Positions 44,184-52,657 of a stretch of DNA of 62,493 nucleotides are shown in pieces; position 1 is the first letter of the stretch; the number at the start of each line of letters is the position of its first letter. The translations under genes and the position numbers were made by a program. The stretch comes from 20CM-4-69-16 sp035637455. GTDB taxonomy: Bacteria; Gemmatimonadota; Gemmatimonadetes; Gemmatimonadales; GWC2-71-9. The stretch is taken from assembly GCA_035637455.1 (NCBI GenBank), contig DASPXE010000117.1, positions 1 through 62,493 of the forward strand. Direction: 5' to 3'. The notes under the pieces are model-generated. The model saw only the letters and a list, made by a program, of their open reading frames with translations. It ran no database searches and was not told the origin of the DNA.

Positions 44184-45535
44184 TCCCGGAGGCGTGGCGT
44201 CGAGGCGTCGTCGCGGTGGTCGGGTTGGGCAAGAGCGGGATCGCCGCGACGAAACTGCTCGCCCGCGAGGGCGCGCACGTGTACGCGAGCGACGCGTCGG
44301 ACCATCCGTACGGCGGCGACACCGTGGCCGAGCTGCGCGGGCTCGCCGGCGTCGAGGTCGACGTCGGCCGGCACGACCTCGCCAAGATCCGGTCGGCCAC
44401 CGGGGTCGTCGTGTCGCCCGGCGTCCCGCCCGACGCGGCGCCCCTCGCGGCGGCCCGGGAGGCGCGCGTGCCCGTGGTGTCCGAGCTCGACCTCGGGTTT
44501 CGGGCGCTGGCGGGGTCGGGGACACGCTGCATCGCGATCACGGGGACGAACGGCAAGACCACCACGACCGCGCTGGTGGCGCACCTGATGCGGGTGGCGG
44601 GGCTGCACGCCGAGGCGGCGGGGAACATCGGCCGGCCGCTCGCGGACATCGCCGTGTCGGGCGACCGCTACCAGTGGCTGGCGGTCGAGGTGTCGTCGTT
44701 CCAGCTGCACGACAGCCCGCACTTCACCCCGGAGATCGGCGTCCTGACCAACCTCGCGCCGGATCATCTGGACCGCTATCCCTCGGTGGACGCGTACTAT
44801 GCCGATAAGCAGCTGCTGTTCCGCAACGCGACGGCGCGCGACGTGTGGGTCCTGAACGGCGACGACCCGGCGGCGCTGGCGCTTCCGGGACCGGCGCCCG
44901 GGCGGCGCGTGCTGTTCTCCCTCGCGCGGCCGGCGGACGGTTGGTACGACGCGCCGGCGCGGCTGCTGCGCCTCGAAGGCGCCGAGCTGCTGCGCCGCGA
45001 CGAGCTGCGACTGCTCGGGGATCACAACGTGGCGAACGGGCTCGCCGCGGCGCTGGCGGTGCAGGAGGCAGGCGTGTCGCTGGGGCTGATCGCCGAGGGG
45101 CTGCGGTCGTTCCGGGCGCTGCCGCACCGCCTCGAGCCGGTGCGGGAAGTGAGCGGCGTCCTGTGGATCAACGACTCCAAGGCGACAAACATCGCCTCGA
45201 CGGTGGTCGCCGTGGCAGCGATGGACCGCCCGTTCGTCTTGCTGCTCGGAGGACGGCACAAGGGAGAGCCGTACACGCGCCTCGCGCCGCTGCTTCAAGG
45301 GAAGTGCCGGCTCGTGATCGCCTTCGGCGAGGCCGGCGCGATCGTGGCCCAGGACCTGGGCGGCAAGGTGCCCCTCGAGCGCGGCACCACGTTCGCGGAC
45401 GTTATGGCGCGCGCCCGCCACGCCGCACAGCGGGGGGACGCGGTGCTGCTCTCTCCCGCGTGCTCGAGCTACGACATGTTCAAGAACTACGAGGAGCGGG
45501 GGGCGACGTTCCGAACGCTAGTGGAGGCCATGTGA
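44180..45535 (+). CDS. murD: UDP-MurNAc-L-Ala:D-Glu ligase
   Basis: MurD adds D-glutamate to UDP-MurNAc-L-Ala. The 451 residues show VVGLGKSGIAATKLLA, ATP loop ITGTNGKTTTTAL, VEVSSFQL, NLAPDHLDRY, INDSKATN and SPACSSYDMFKNYEERG. It starts within the mraY end and is followed by a 151-base gap that holds a four-hairpin element before ftsW. Confidence 0.96.
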   Translation: MIPEAWRRGVVAVVGLGKSGIAATKLLAREGAHVYASDASDHPYGGDTVAELRGLAGVEVDVGRHDLAKIRSATGVVVSPGVPPDAAPLAAAREARVPVVSELDLGFRALAGSGTRCIAITGTNGKTTTTALVAHLMRVAGLHAEAAGNIGRPLADIAVSGDRYQWLAVEVSSFQLHDSPHFTPEIGVLTNLAPDHLDRYPSVDAYYADKQLLFRNATARDVWVLNGDDPAALALPGPAPGRRVLFSLARPADGWYDAPARLLRLEGAELLRRDELRLLGDHNVANGLAAALAVQEAGVSLGLIAEGLRSFRALPHRLEPVREVSGVLWINDSKATNIASTVVAVAAMDRPFVLLLGGRHKGEPYTRLAPLLQGKCRLVIAFGEAGAIVAQDLGGKVPLERGTTFADVMARARHAAQRGDAVLLSPACSSYDMFKNYEERGATFRTLVEAM

Positions 45536-45562
45536 GGTCGGGCAATGGGTGTGCATCCGGGT

Positions 45563-45668
45563 GGTGTTCCCACGCTGAAGCGTGGGCTCGGCACTGCACT
45601 GTGCGAAAGCACACGCGTGTCCTTCAGGACAGTGCGTTGCCGAGCCCAGGCTTCAGCCTGGGAACCCC
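45563..45668. repeat. Four-hairpin palindromic element, copy 2 (murD/ftsW)
   Basis: Outer 31-base arms (45563-45593 and 45638-45668) form an inverted repeat with three mismatches. Fold: H1 CCCACGC/GCGTGGG, loop TGAA (45569-45586); central stem CTCGGCA/TGCCGAG (45587-45593/45638-45644); inside it H2 TGTGC/GCACA, loop GAAA (45600-45613), and H3 TGTCC/GGACA, loop TTCA (45618-45631); then H4 CCCAGGC/GCCTGGG, loop TTCA (45645-45662). The layout equals that of the copy at 31884, while stem sequences differ. Confidence 0.85.
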
Positions 45669-45686
45669 GAGCGAGCGCGCTCGCCC

Positions 45687-46808
45687 ATGACCGACCGCCG
45701 CTGGGAAACCCGGCTGCTGGCGCTCCTGGCCGCCGTGCTGGTGGTGTTCGGGCTCACGGCGGTGTACGGCGCGTCCAGCCTGTTGACGACGGCCGGCGGG
45801 CAGGTGGGTTCGGAGTTCGCGCTGCGCCAGGCGCTCGGCGCCCTGGTCGGCGGCATTATCGCGACGCTGCTGGCGCGCTCGAATTATCGGCGCTGGCAGC
45901 GCTACGCCTGGCCGATGCTCGGGGTCGCGGCGTTGCTGCTCGTGGTGGTGTTGCTGCCGTTCACCCACGGCATCGCGCCCACGATCAACGGCGGTCGGCG
46001 CTGGGTGAATCTGGGCATCGTCACCCTGCAGCCGTCCGAGCTCGCCAAGTTCGCGGTCGTGGTCTGGACGGCGATGCTCGCGGCGAAGAAGGGCGAGCGG
46101 ATCCGCACCTTCCAACGTGGCCTGTTACCGTTCCTCGTGATCCTCGCGCCGGTCGTCGGGTTGATCTTCCTCGAGCCGAACCTGTCCATGGCATTGCTCG
46201 TCGCGATCCTCGCTGGCGTCGTGCTCTTCACGGCGGGAGCCCGGATCGGACACTTCCTCGTGCTGGGCGTCGTGGGCACGCCGCTCGCCTTCGGTGCGGT
46301 GGCGAGCGCGCAGTACCGGATCGCCCGGGTGCTCACCTTCCTGGCGCCGGGCAGCGCGCCCGCCGAAGCGACCTGGCAGGTGCACCAGTCGCTCGTGGGG
46401 ATCGGCGCGGGGCGGCTGTTCGGCGTGGGGTTGGGGCAGGGGCAACAGAAGCTGGGCTACCTCCCGTATGCCTACTCCGATTTCATCTTCTCGACGATCG
46501 GCGAGGAGTGGGGGTTCCTCGGGGTAGTGGCCATCCTCGTCCTGTTCGGCACTTTCGTGTGGCTCGGCTTCCGGATCGCGCGGTCCGCCGGCGATCTGTT
46601 CGGGCAGCTGCTCGCGGTCGGGCTCACGGCGCTGATCGGGGTGACCGCCGCGCTGCACATCGGCGTGAGCCTGGCGCTGCTGCCGGCGACGGGCATCACT
46701 CTGCCGTTCATCTCGTACGGACGCTCGAGCCTGCTCGTGGCGCTCGTCGCGACGGGGGTGCTGATCAGCGTGGGGCGGGGGCGGCGGCGCACCAACGGGC
46801 TGGGGTGA
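45687..46808 (+). CDS. ftsW: Septal glycosyltransferase FtsW (SEDS family)
   Basis: FtsW polymerises lipid II at the septum with FtsI. A 373-residue protein with about ten membrane helices and SEDS motifs NGGRRWVNLGIVTLQPSELA, FLEPNLSMALL, YSDFIFSTIGEEWGFLG and ATGITLPFISYGRSS. The ATG at 45687 follows the hairpin element by 18 bases; longer in-frame readings through the element are spurious. The gap to murG contains another repeat. Confidence 0.96.
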   Translation: MTDRRWETRLLALLAAVLVVFGLTAVYGASSLLTTAGGQVGSEFALRQALGALVGGIIATLLARSNYRRWQRYAWPMLGVAALLLVVVLLPFTHGIAPTINGGRRWVNLGIVTLQPSELAKFAVVVWTAMLAAKKGERIRTFQRGLLPFLVILAPVVGLIFLEPNLSMALLVAILAGVVLFTAGARIGHFLVLGVVGTPLAFGAVASAQYRIARVLTFLAPGSAPAEATWQVHQSLVGIGAGRLFGVGLGQGQQKLGYLPYAYSDFIFSTIGEEWGFLGVVAILVLFGTFVWLGFRIARSAGDLFGQLLAVGLTALIGVTAALHIGVSLALLPATGITLPFISYGRSSLLVALVATGVLISVGRGRRRTNGLG

Positions 46809-46831
46809 TCGGGCGCGCATGCGAAGAAGCT

Positions 46832-46936
46832 CAATGCGGAATGCGGAGTGCGGAATGCGGAGTGTAAGTGGAAGGTCGAGCGTCGCAGCGAAGCTCGCGC
46901 TGCCATTCCGCATTCCGCATTCCGCACTCCGCACTG
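46832..46936. repeat. Heptamer inverted repeat, copy B (ftsW/murG)
   Basis: Arms 46832-46864 and 46904-46936 (33 bases) each contain four heptamers RTGCGGA. Four mismatches occur, all at the variable purine of the heptamer, so each is an A/G change. The loop of 39 bases includes CGAGC/GCTCG, which could form an inner stem. It lies 23 bases after the ftsW stop and 10 bases before the murG start. Confidence 0.82.
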
Positions 46937-46946
46937 GGGCGGGGCG

Positions 46947-48032
46947 GTGAAGGTTTTGCTTGCGGGGGGTGGCACCGGCGGCCATCTCATTCCCGCCCTC
47001 GCGCTGGCTCAGGCGCTGCGCGAGGCGGACTCGGGCGTCGAGCCGGTGCTGGTCGGCGCCGAGCGCGGCATCGAGGCCGAGCTGCTGCCGCGCCAGCCGT
47101 TCCGTCACCTCCTCCTCCCGATCGAGCCGATCTACCGGCGCGCGTGGTGGCGCAACGCGCGCTGGCTGTTGCTCGCGCCCCGCGTGTGGCGCGATGTGGG
47201 ACGGCTGCTGCGCGAGGAGCGGCCCGCGATCGTCATCGGGACGGGTGGCTACGCCGCGGGGCCCATCGTGCTGCGCGCGCAGCGTGCCGGCATCCCCACC
47301 GCCATCGTCGAGGAGAACGCGTTCCCCGGGCTCACCACGCGCTGGCTGGCGCGCGCCGCCCGCCAGGTGCATCTCGGGTTCCCCGAGGCGCGCGAGCGGC
47401 TGTCGCCCGGCAAGCGCACCGAGGTCTTCACGCTCGGCAATCCGGTTCGGCCTCCCGAGCCTGGAGATCGGAGCGCGGCCCTCGCCGGCCTCGGGCTCGA
47501 GCCAAGGCGCCCCAGCGTGCTGGTGTTCGGCGGCAGCCAGGGGGCACGCTCGCTCAACTACGCCGTCGCCGCGGCACTGGAGCGTCGCTTGCTGAGCGAC
47601 GCGACCGTGCTGTGGGGCACCGGTGGCGCGCACGCGGCGGCGCTCGCGCGCTACGCCGTGCCGGGGCGGGTGGTGGTGCGCGGTTTCTTCGATCCGATGA
47701 CCGAGCCGTACCGCGCGGCCGATCTCGTCGTGGCGCGCGCCGGCGCCATGACCGTGGCGGAGCTGTGCGCGTGGGGGAAACCGAGCATCCTGGTGCCGCT
47801 CCCGACGGCGGCAGCGGATCACCAGACCTACAACGCCCGCGCGCTCGCGGCCGCGGGCGCCGCCATCCATCACGCCGAGCGGGATCTCTCGGCGCACTCG
47901 CTCGCCCAATTGATCACCGAGCTGCTCGGTGACCCCGCCCGGCTCGCCTCCCTCGCCGCCCGGGCCCGGGCCCGGGGGCACCCGGATGCGTCACGAGAGA
48001 TCGTGTCGAGGATTTTGACACTGGTCCCCTAA
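46947..48032 (+). CDS. murG: Lipid II synthase MurG
   Basis: MurG adds GlcNAc to lipid I at the inner membrane face. The 361 residues start with the Gly-rich loop LLAGGGTGGHLIPALALA and continue with GTGGYAAGP, EENAFPG, GGSQGARSLN and ARAGAMTVAELCAWGKP. The start is the GTG at 46947, after GGGGCGGGGCG at the repeat edge; an earlier in-frame ATG lies inside the repeat. The gene is full length. Confidence 0.95.
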   Translation: MKVLLAGGGTGGHLIPALALAQALREADSGVEPVLVGAERGIEAELLPRQPFRHLLLPIEPIYRRAWWRNARWLLLAPRVWRDVGRLLREERPAIVIGTGGYAAGPIVLRAQRAGIPTAIVEENAFPGLTTRWLARAARQVHLGFPEARERLSPGKRTEVFTLGNPVRPPEPGDRSAALAGLGLEPRRPSVLVFGGSQGARSLNYAVAAALERRLLSDATVLWGTGGAHAAALARYAVPGRVVVRGFFDPMTEPYRAADLVVARAGAMTVAELCAWGKPSILVPLPTAAADHQTYNARALAAAGAAIHHAERDLSAHSLAQLITELLGDPARLASLAARARARGHPDASREIVSRILTLVP

Positions 48033-48046
48033 ATGGGATGCTCTCT

Positions 48047-48074
48047 TTCGCAAGTTTCGTAGATTCGCTATATT
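48047..48074 (+). promoter_or_regulatory. Candidate promoter before murC
   Basis: TTCGCA (48047-48052), a 16-base spacer and TATATT (48069-48074) lie in the unusually AT-rich 54-base murG/murC gap. The ATG is 12 bases after the -10 box, implying a very short leader. The -35 match is only partial. Confidence 0.5.
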
Positions 48075-48086
48075 AGCCCCTCACTA

Positions 48087-49496
48087 ATGAACCTGTTTGC
48101 AACCGTGGATCCCCGTCCGATCCACTTCATGGGGATCGCCGGAGCGGGGATGAGCGGCTTGGCGCTCCTTGCCAAGCAACAAGGCGTTGCGATAACGGGT
48201 TGTGATTCGGACCCCTCGGGAGCCGCCGATTTGGCAGCTTTGGGGGTGGAAATATGGCGGGGGCACGACGCCGAGCACGTGGTTGGAGCGCGGGCGCTCG
48301 TGGTCACCGCAGCGGTAGCCGGGGATCACCCGGAGCTGGCGCGAGCACGCGCCCTGGGGGTTCCGGTGGTACGGCGGGCCGACGCCCTCGGCCAGGCCGT
48401 CGCCGGCGGGATTGTGGTGGCGGTCGCCGGCACGCACGGCAAGACCACCACGACGGTGATGGTCACGGAGGCGTTGGCGGCCGCCGGGCGAGATCCTACG
48501 GGACTCGCCGGCGGCCGTGTCGCTCCGTGGGGCGGGAACGCGCGCATCGGCGGCCGCGAGCTGTTCGTGGTCGAGGCCGACGAATTCGATCGCGCGTTTC
48601 TCTCGCTCGCGCCCACGGTGGCGGTCGTGAACAACGTCGAGGCCGACCACCTCGAGTGCTACGGCGGCAGCATCGCCGCGCTCGAGCGAGCGTTCGCGGA
48701 GTTTGCGGGGCGGGCGCGCCGGGTGATCGTGGGTGCGGACGACGCGGGGGCGCTGCGGATCGCGGCCGCGGTGCGGGTGCCGGTGTGGCGCGTCGGTCTC
48801 GCGGCGGACGCGGACGTGCGGATCGCGGCTCCCGCGTTAGGCGAGCGAGGCTCCGCCGCACAGGTCGCCCTGCCAGATGGCCGCGTCGTTCGGGTCGCGC
48901 TGCAGGTGCCGGGGCTGCACAACCTGCGAAACGCGGCGGCGGCGCTCGCCGTGGCCTTGGAGCTGGGAGTCGATCTCGAGCGCTGCATCACGGCGCTCGA
49001 ACGCTTTAGCGGCGTGGCGCGACGGTTCGAGCGCGTGGGCGAAGCCCGCGGGGTGACGGTCGTGGACGACTACGCGCATCACCCCACGGAGGTGCTCGCC
49101 ACGCTGGCGGCGGCGCGCCAGGCGTTTCCGCGACGGCGCGTGGTGGCGGTGTTCCAGCCCCACCTGTTCTCGCGCACGGCGCTGCACGGCGAAGCGCTGG
49201 GGCGCGCGCTGGCGAGTGCGGACGTCGTGGTGGTGGCGCCGATCTATGGAGCACGCGAGCAGCCGCTGCCGGGAGTCACTGCCGAGCTGGTGGTGCGGGG
49301 CGCCGAGCGAGCGGGGGCGGCCACGGTGGCGGTGCGGGACCGCGCGGCGCTCGTGGACTTGGTCGCCGAGCGGGTGCGGCCGGGTGACGTGGTGTTCACA
49401 CTGGGGGCGGGCGACGTCACCCGGGTCGGGCCGGAGCTGCTGCAATACTTGGGGCGGGGAGAAGCGGGGGAACCAGGAAGGGAAAAGGCGCGGTGA
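48087..49496 (+). CDS. murC: UDP-MurNAc:L-alanine ligase
   Basis: MurC adds the first residue of the stem peptide. The 469 residues show FMGIAGAGMSGLALL, the ATP loop VAGTHGKTTTT, EADEFDRAFL, NNVEADHLECY and DDYAHHPTEV. The last 15 residues are a Gly/Glu/Lys-rich tail encoded by a G/A-rich tract. It overlaps ftsQ by GTGA; murB, often found here, is absent. A possible own promoter precedes it. Confidence 0.95.
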   Translation: MNLFATVDPRPIHFMGIAGAGMSGLALLAKQQGVAITGCDSDPSGAADLAALGVEIWRGHDAEHVVGARALVVTAAVAGDHPELARARALGVPVVRRADALGQAVAGGIVVAVAGTHGKTTTTVMVTEALAAAGRDPTGLAGGRVAPWGGNARIGGRELFVVEADEFDRAFLSLAPTVAVVNNVEADHLECYGGSIAALERAFAEFAGRARRVIVGADDAGALRIAAAVRVPVWRVGLAADADVRIAAPALGERGSAAQVALPDGRVVRVALQVPGLHNLRNAAAALAVALELGVDLERCITALERFSGVARRFERVGEARGVTVVDDYAHHPTEVLATLAAARQAFPRRRVVAVFQPHLFSRTALHGEALGRALASADVVVVAPIYGAREQPLPGVTAELVVRGAERAGAATVAVRDRAALVDLVAERVRPGDVVFTLGAGDVTRVGPELLQYLGRGEAGEPGREKAR

Positions 49497-50227
49497 CCCG
49501 ATGGCCGCGGTGGCGGCGGCGGACGCTGCTCGCTAGCGCCTGGGTCGTGCTGGTCGCCTTCGGCTGGCTTGCAGCGCCGTTGGCGCTCCGGCACCTCGCG
49601 TTCTTCCGCGTGCGGCAGCTCGAGCTCGTGGGCGTGAAAAACCTGGCGCCCGACGTGGTGATCGCGGCGCTGCGACTGGCACCCGACGCGAGCGTGTTCA
49701 CCGACACGCGGCTGCTGGGCGACCGGTTGCGCGGGCTCGCGGGGGTGGCGGAGGTGCGCGTGGTGCGCCAGCTCCCCGCGGCGCTCCGGATCGAGCTGCG
49801 CGAGGTGGAGCCCGCGGCACTGGCGCCGCGGGGGGGGGGCGGGCCGCGCGGCGGCCCGTTGGTCGCAGTCGATGCGGAGGGCCGCGCGCTGCCGTTCGAT
49901 CCGGCGCGCACCGGGCTCGACCTGCCGGTGGCGGCGGCGGCGGATCCCGGGGTCGTGGGGGTGCTGGCGCTGGTCCAGTCGGTGGATCCGGCGCTGTTTC
50001 AAACCATCACCAGTGCGCGCGGGTTGGCGCGCGGGGACGTGCTTCTGGACATGGGGCCTCGTCACGTGCTACTGCGACGCGACGCCGGGCCGGAGGTCAT
50101 TCGGGCCGTGGTGTTGGTCGCGCAGGATCTGGCCGCGAAGGGGCGCCCGTACGTGGAGCTCGACGCCCGATTCGCGAGGCAGGTGCTGGTGCGGCGTAAG
50201 GCGTCCGCGGCAGCAGGGGGGGCATGA
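49493..50227 (+). CDS. ftsQ: Cell division protein FtsQ (POTRA domain)
   Basis: A 244-residue bitopic protein: basic N-terminus (RWPRWRRR), one membrane helix (ASAWVVLVAFGWLAAPLAL), a POTRA domain (FFRVRQLELVGVKNLAPDVV through RVVRQLPAALRIELREVEP) and an FtsQ-type C-domain. It links FtsLB to the divisome. A Gly/Arg-rich insert (RGGGGPRGG) lies near residue 115. ATGA overlap with ftsA. Confidence 0.92.
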   Translation: MTRWPRWRRRTLLASAWVVLVAFGWLAAPLALRHLAFFRVRQLELVGVKNLAPDVVIAALRLAPDASVFTDTRLLGDRLRGLAGVAEVRVVRQLPAALRIELREVEPAALAPRGGGGPRGGPLVAVDAEGRALPFDPARTGLDLPVAAAADPGVVGVLALVQSVDPALFQTITSARGLARGDVLLDMGPRHVLLRRDAGPEVIRAVVLVAQDLAAKGRPYVELDARFARQVLVRRKASAAAGGA

Positions 50228-51480
50228 GCCGGGACCGACAGCTGATCGCCGGGCTCGACCTCGGGAGCACGAAGACCTGCGCCGTGATCGCCGAGGTGGT
50301 GGGCGACCTGCCGCGCCTGCCGCTCGCCAAGGTGCTGGGCGTCGGGCTCGCCAAGAACGCCGGCGTGCGGCGCGGCATGGTGCGGGACATCGACGAGACC
50401 AGCCGCTCGGTGGTCGCCGCGCTGCGGGATGCCGAGCGGATGGCGGGCGCGAAGGTCGGGGGCGTCACCTGCGGCATCGCCGGCGAGCACGTGTCGGCCC
50501 GCACGTCGCCCGGCGTGGTCGCCGTGAGCCGCGAGGAAATCACCGCGGAGGACGTCGCCCGCGTGAACGAGGTGGCGCGGGCCATCTCGCTGGGACGCGA
50601 CCAGGAGCTGCTGCACGACATCCCGCAGGAGTACGTCGTCGATCAGCAGCACGGCATCTCGGACCCGGTGGGGATGACGGGCACGCGGCTCGAGGTGGAG
50701 ATGTACCTCGTGACCGTGCAGTCCACCGCCGCGCAGAATCTGCGCAAGGCGGTGCAGCGCGCCGGGTACCGCGTGCTGGATCTCGTGCTCGAGCCGCTGG
50801 CGGCGTCGTACGCCGTGCTGACGGAGGACGAGAAGGAGCTGGGCGTCGCGCTGCTCGAGGTCGGGGGTGGCTCGACCGGCGTGACCATCTTCCACGAGGG
50901 GAAGATCCGGCACCTGGCGTCGCTCAAGTACGCCGGCGCGCAGGTCACCACCGACGTGGTCCAGGTGCTGGGCGTGACCCAGGCCGACGCGGAGCGGCTG
51001 AAAGAGCGACACGGCGTCGCCTACAAGCCGCTGGTCGATCCGTCGGAGATGATCACGCTGCCGTCCACGCCCGGCCAGGGAGCCCGGCAGGCGGCCCGCG
51101 AGATGCTGTCGGACATCATCCATCAGCGGCTGGACGAGATCTTCCACCTGGTGGACCGCGAGTTCGAGAAGGCGGGGTACGGGGGCGGGCGGCTGCCGGC
51201 GGGCGTGGTGCTGACCGGCGGCACCGCGCATCTGCCGGGGATGGTGGAGCTGGCGCGGGACGTGTTCGCGATGCCGGTGCGCGCGGGCGCCCCGGAGCAG
51301 GGGATTTCGGGGCTGGTGGACAGCGTGCAGGCGCCGCGCTACGCGGTGCCGGTGGGGTTGGTGTTGTACGCGGCGCGCAAGGTGGCACAGGGCGCCGCGC
51401 CCAGTGGCTCGCTGGTGCAGAGCCCGGGGGTCGAGCGCTGGTTCGCGCCGCTCAAGCGGTGGTTGCAGGACTTCTTCTGA
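50224..51480 (+). CDS. ftsA: Cell division actin-like protein FtsA
   Basis: FtsA tethers FtsZ to the membrane. The 418-residue actin-fold protein has the phosphate-1 motif AGLDLGSTKTCAVIAEV, the SHS2/1C region with RGMVRDIDETSRSV, LEVGGGSTGVTIF and the adenosine motif VVLTGGTAHLPGM. The extreme C-terminus WFAPLKRWLQDFF is the amphipathic membrane-binding helix. Twenty bases separate it from ftsZ, with GAGGGAG as ribosome site. Confidence 0.96.
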   Translation: MSRDRQLIAGLDLGSTKTCAVIAEVVGDLPRLPLAKVLGVGLAKNAGVRRGMVRDIDETSRSVVAALRDAERMAGAKVGGVTCGIAGEHVSARTSPGVVAVSREEITAEDVARVNEVARAISLGRDQELLHDIPQEYVVDQQHGISDPVGMTGTRLEVEMYLVTVQSTAAQNLRKAVQRAGYRVLDLVLEPLAASYAVLTEDEKELGVALLEVGGGSTGVTIFHEGKIRHLASLKYAGAQVTTDVVQVLGVTQADAERLKERHGVAYKPLVDPSEMITLPSTPGQGARQAAREMLSDIIHQRLDEIFHLVDREFEKAGYGGGRLPAGVVLTGGTAHLPGMVELARDVFAMPVRAGAPEQGISGLVDSVQAPRYAVPVGLVLYAARKVAQGAAPSGSLVQSPGVERWFAPLKRWLQDFF

Positions 51481-51499
51481 TCGGTCACCCGAGGGAGCC

Positions 51500-52657
51500 A
51501 TGATCTTCGAGCTCGAAGAGACCGTATCGCAAAACGCGCGCATGAAGGTCGTCGGCGTGGGCGGCGGCGGCGGCAACGCGCTGAACCGCATGGTCGACGA
51601 GGGGCTGCAGGGCGTCGAATTCATCTCCGTCAACACCGATGCGCAGGCCTTGCTCAACAACAAGGCCGACGTGAAGGTGCAGATTGGGAAGAAGCTGACG
51701 CGCGGCCTCGGGGCGGGCGCGCGACCCGAGATCGGCCGCCAGGCGATCGAGGAGAACCGCGATGAAGTGCTGCACGCCCTCCAGGGCGCCGATCTCGTCT
51801 TCGTCACCTGCGGCATGGGCGGCGGCACGGGGACGGGCGCGTCGCCCATCATCGCGCAGATGGCGCGCGATCTCGGGGCCCTCACCATCGGCATTGTGAC
51901 CAAGCCGTTCCTGTTCGAAGGGCGCAAGCGGATGCGCCAGGCCGAGATGGGCATCGCGGAGATGCGCAAGCACGTCGACACCATGGTCACCGTCCCGAAC
52001 GAGCGCTTGCTGGCCGTGGTGGGGAAGGGGATACCTTTCCAGGACGCGCTGAAAAAGGCGGATGAGGTGCTGCTGCATGCCACGCAAGGGATCTCGGGGC
52101 TCATCACCGTGACGGGCATCGTGAACGTGGACTTCGCGGACGTGCGCACCGTGATGCAGAACGGCGGCGCGTCGATCATGGGCACGGGGATGGGGCGGGG
52201 CGAGAACCGCGCCATGGAAGCGGTGCAGCAGGCGATCTCGAGCCCCTTGCTCGACAACATCTCGATCACCGGCGCCACGGGCGTGCTGATCAACATCACC
52301 GGCGGCGAAGATCTGACGCTCGGCGAGGTCACCCAGATCTCCGACGTCGTCAAGGACGCGGCGGGCGAGGAGGCCGAGATCATCTTCGGAACGGTGAACG
52401 ATCCGGCGATGCACGGCGAGATCCGGGTGACCGTGATCGCCACTGGCTTCGACCGGGACAAGGCGGCCGAGACGCCGGGCCGGGCGGCGCCGGGCGTGCT
52501 GCCGTTCCGGGAGCGGGTGTCGCGGCCCACCCCCGTGCCGCCGCTGGGCTACGTGAAGCCGGCGGAGCCGGCGCGGCGCGGCGCGCCCCCACCCGCGCCG
52601 CCCCCCGACGTCAACGAGCTCGAGATTCCGACCTTCATCCGGAGACAGATGGATTGA
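51500..52657 (+). CDS. ftsZ: Cell division tubulin-like GTPase FtsZ
   Basis: FtsZ forms the Z-ring. The 385 residues include VGVGGGGGNALNRMV, the tubulin signature GGGTGTGASP, the T7/synergy region and, after a Pro-rich linker, the conserved tail EIPTFIRRQMD that binds FtsA. The ATG at 51500 has a strong Shine-Dalgarno site (GAGGGAG). It is the last gene of the dcw run and overlaps the M23 peptidase gene by TGATG. Confidence 0.97.
   Translation: MIFELEETVSQNARMKVVGVGGGGGNALNRMVDEGLQGVEFISVNTDAQALLNNKADVKVQIGKKLTRGLGAGARPEIGRQAIEENRDEVLHALQGADLVFVTCGMGGGTGTGASPIIAQMARDLGALTIGIVTKPFLFEGRKRMRQAEMGIAEMRKHVDTMVTVPNERLLAVVGKGIPFQDALKKADEVLLHATQGISGLITVTGIVNVDFADVRTVMQNGGASIMGTGMGRGENRAMEAVQQAISSPLLDNISITGATGVLINITGGEDLTLGEVTQISDVVKDAAGEEAEIIFGTVNDPAMHGEIRVTVIATGFDRDKAAETPGRAAPGVLPFRERVSRPTPVPPLGYVKPAEPARRGAPPPAPPPDVNELEIPTFIRRQMD

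Noticed and set aside
46848..46946. N-terminal extension of murG from an upstream ATG
   Set aside because: The extension is encoded by the heptamer repeat and precedes the usual MurG start KVLLAGGGTGGH; the GTG at 46947 is better.
47961..47985. CCCGGG-rich palindromic run near the murG 3' end
   Set aside because: It encodes an Ala/Arg repeat of the MurG C-terminal helix and is explained by codon use; no conserved loop or second copy was seen.
48015..48020. TTGACA at the end of murG as a -35 box for murC
   Set aside because: It lies 48 bases before the TATATT -10 candidate, far outside the normal 15-19 base spacing.
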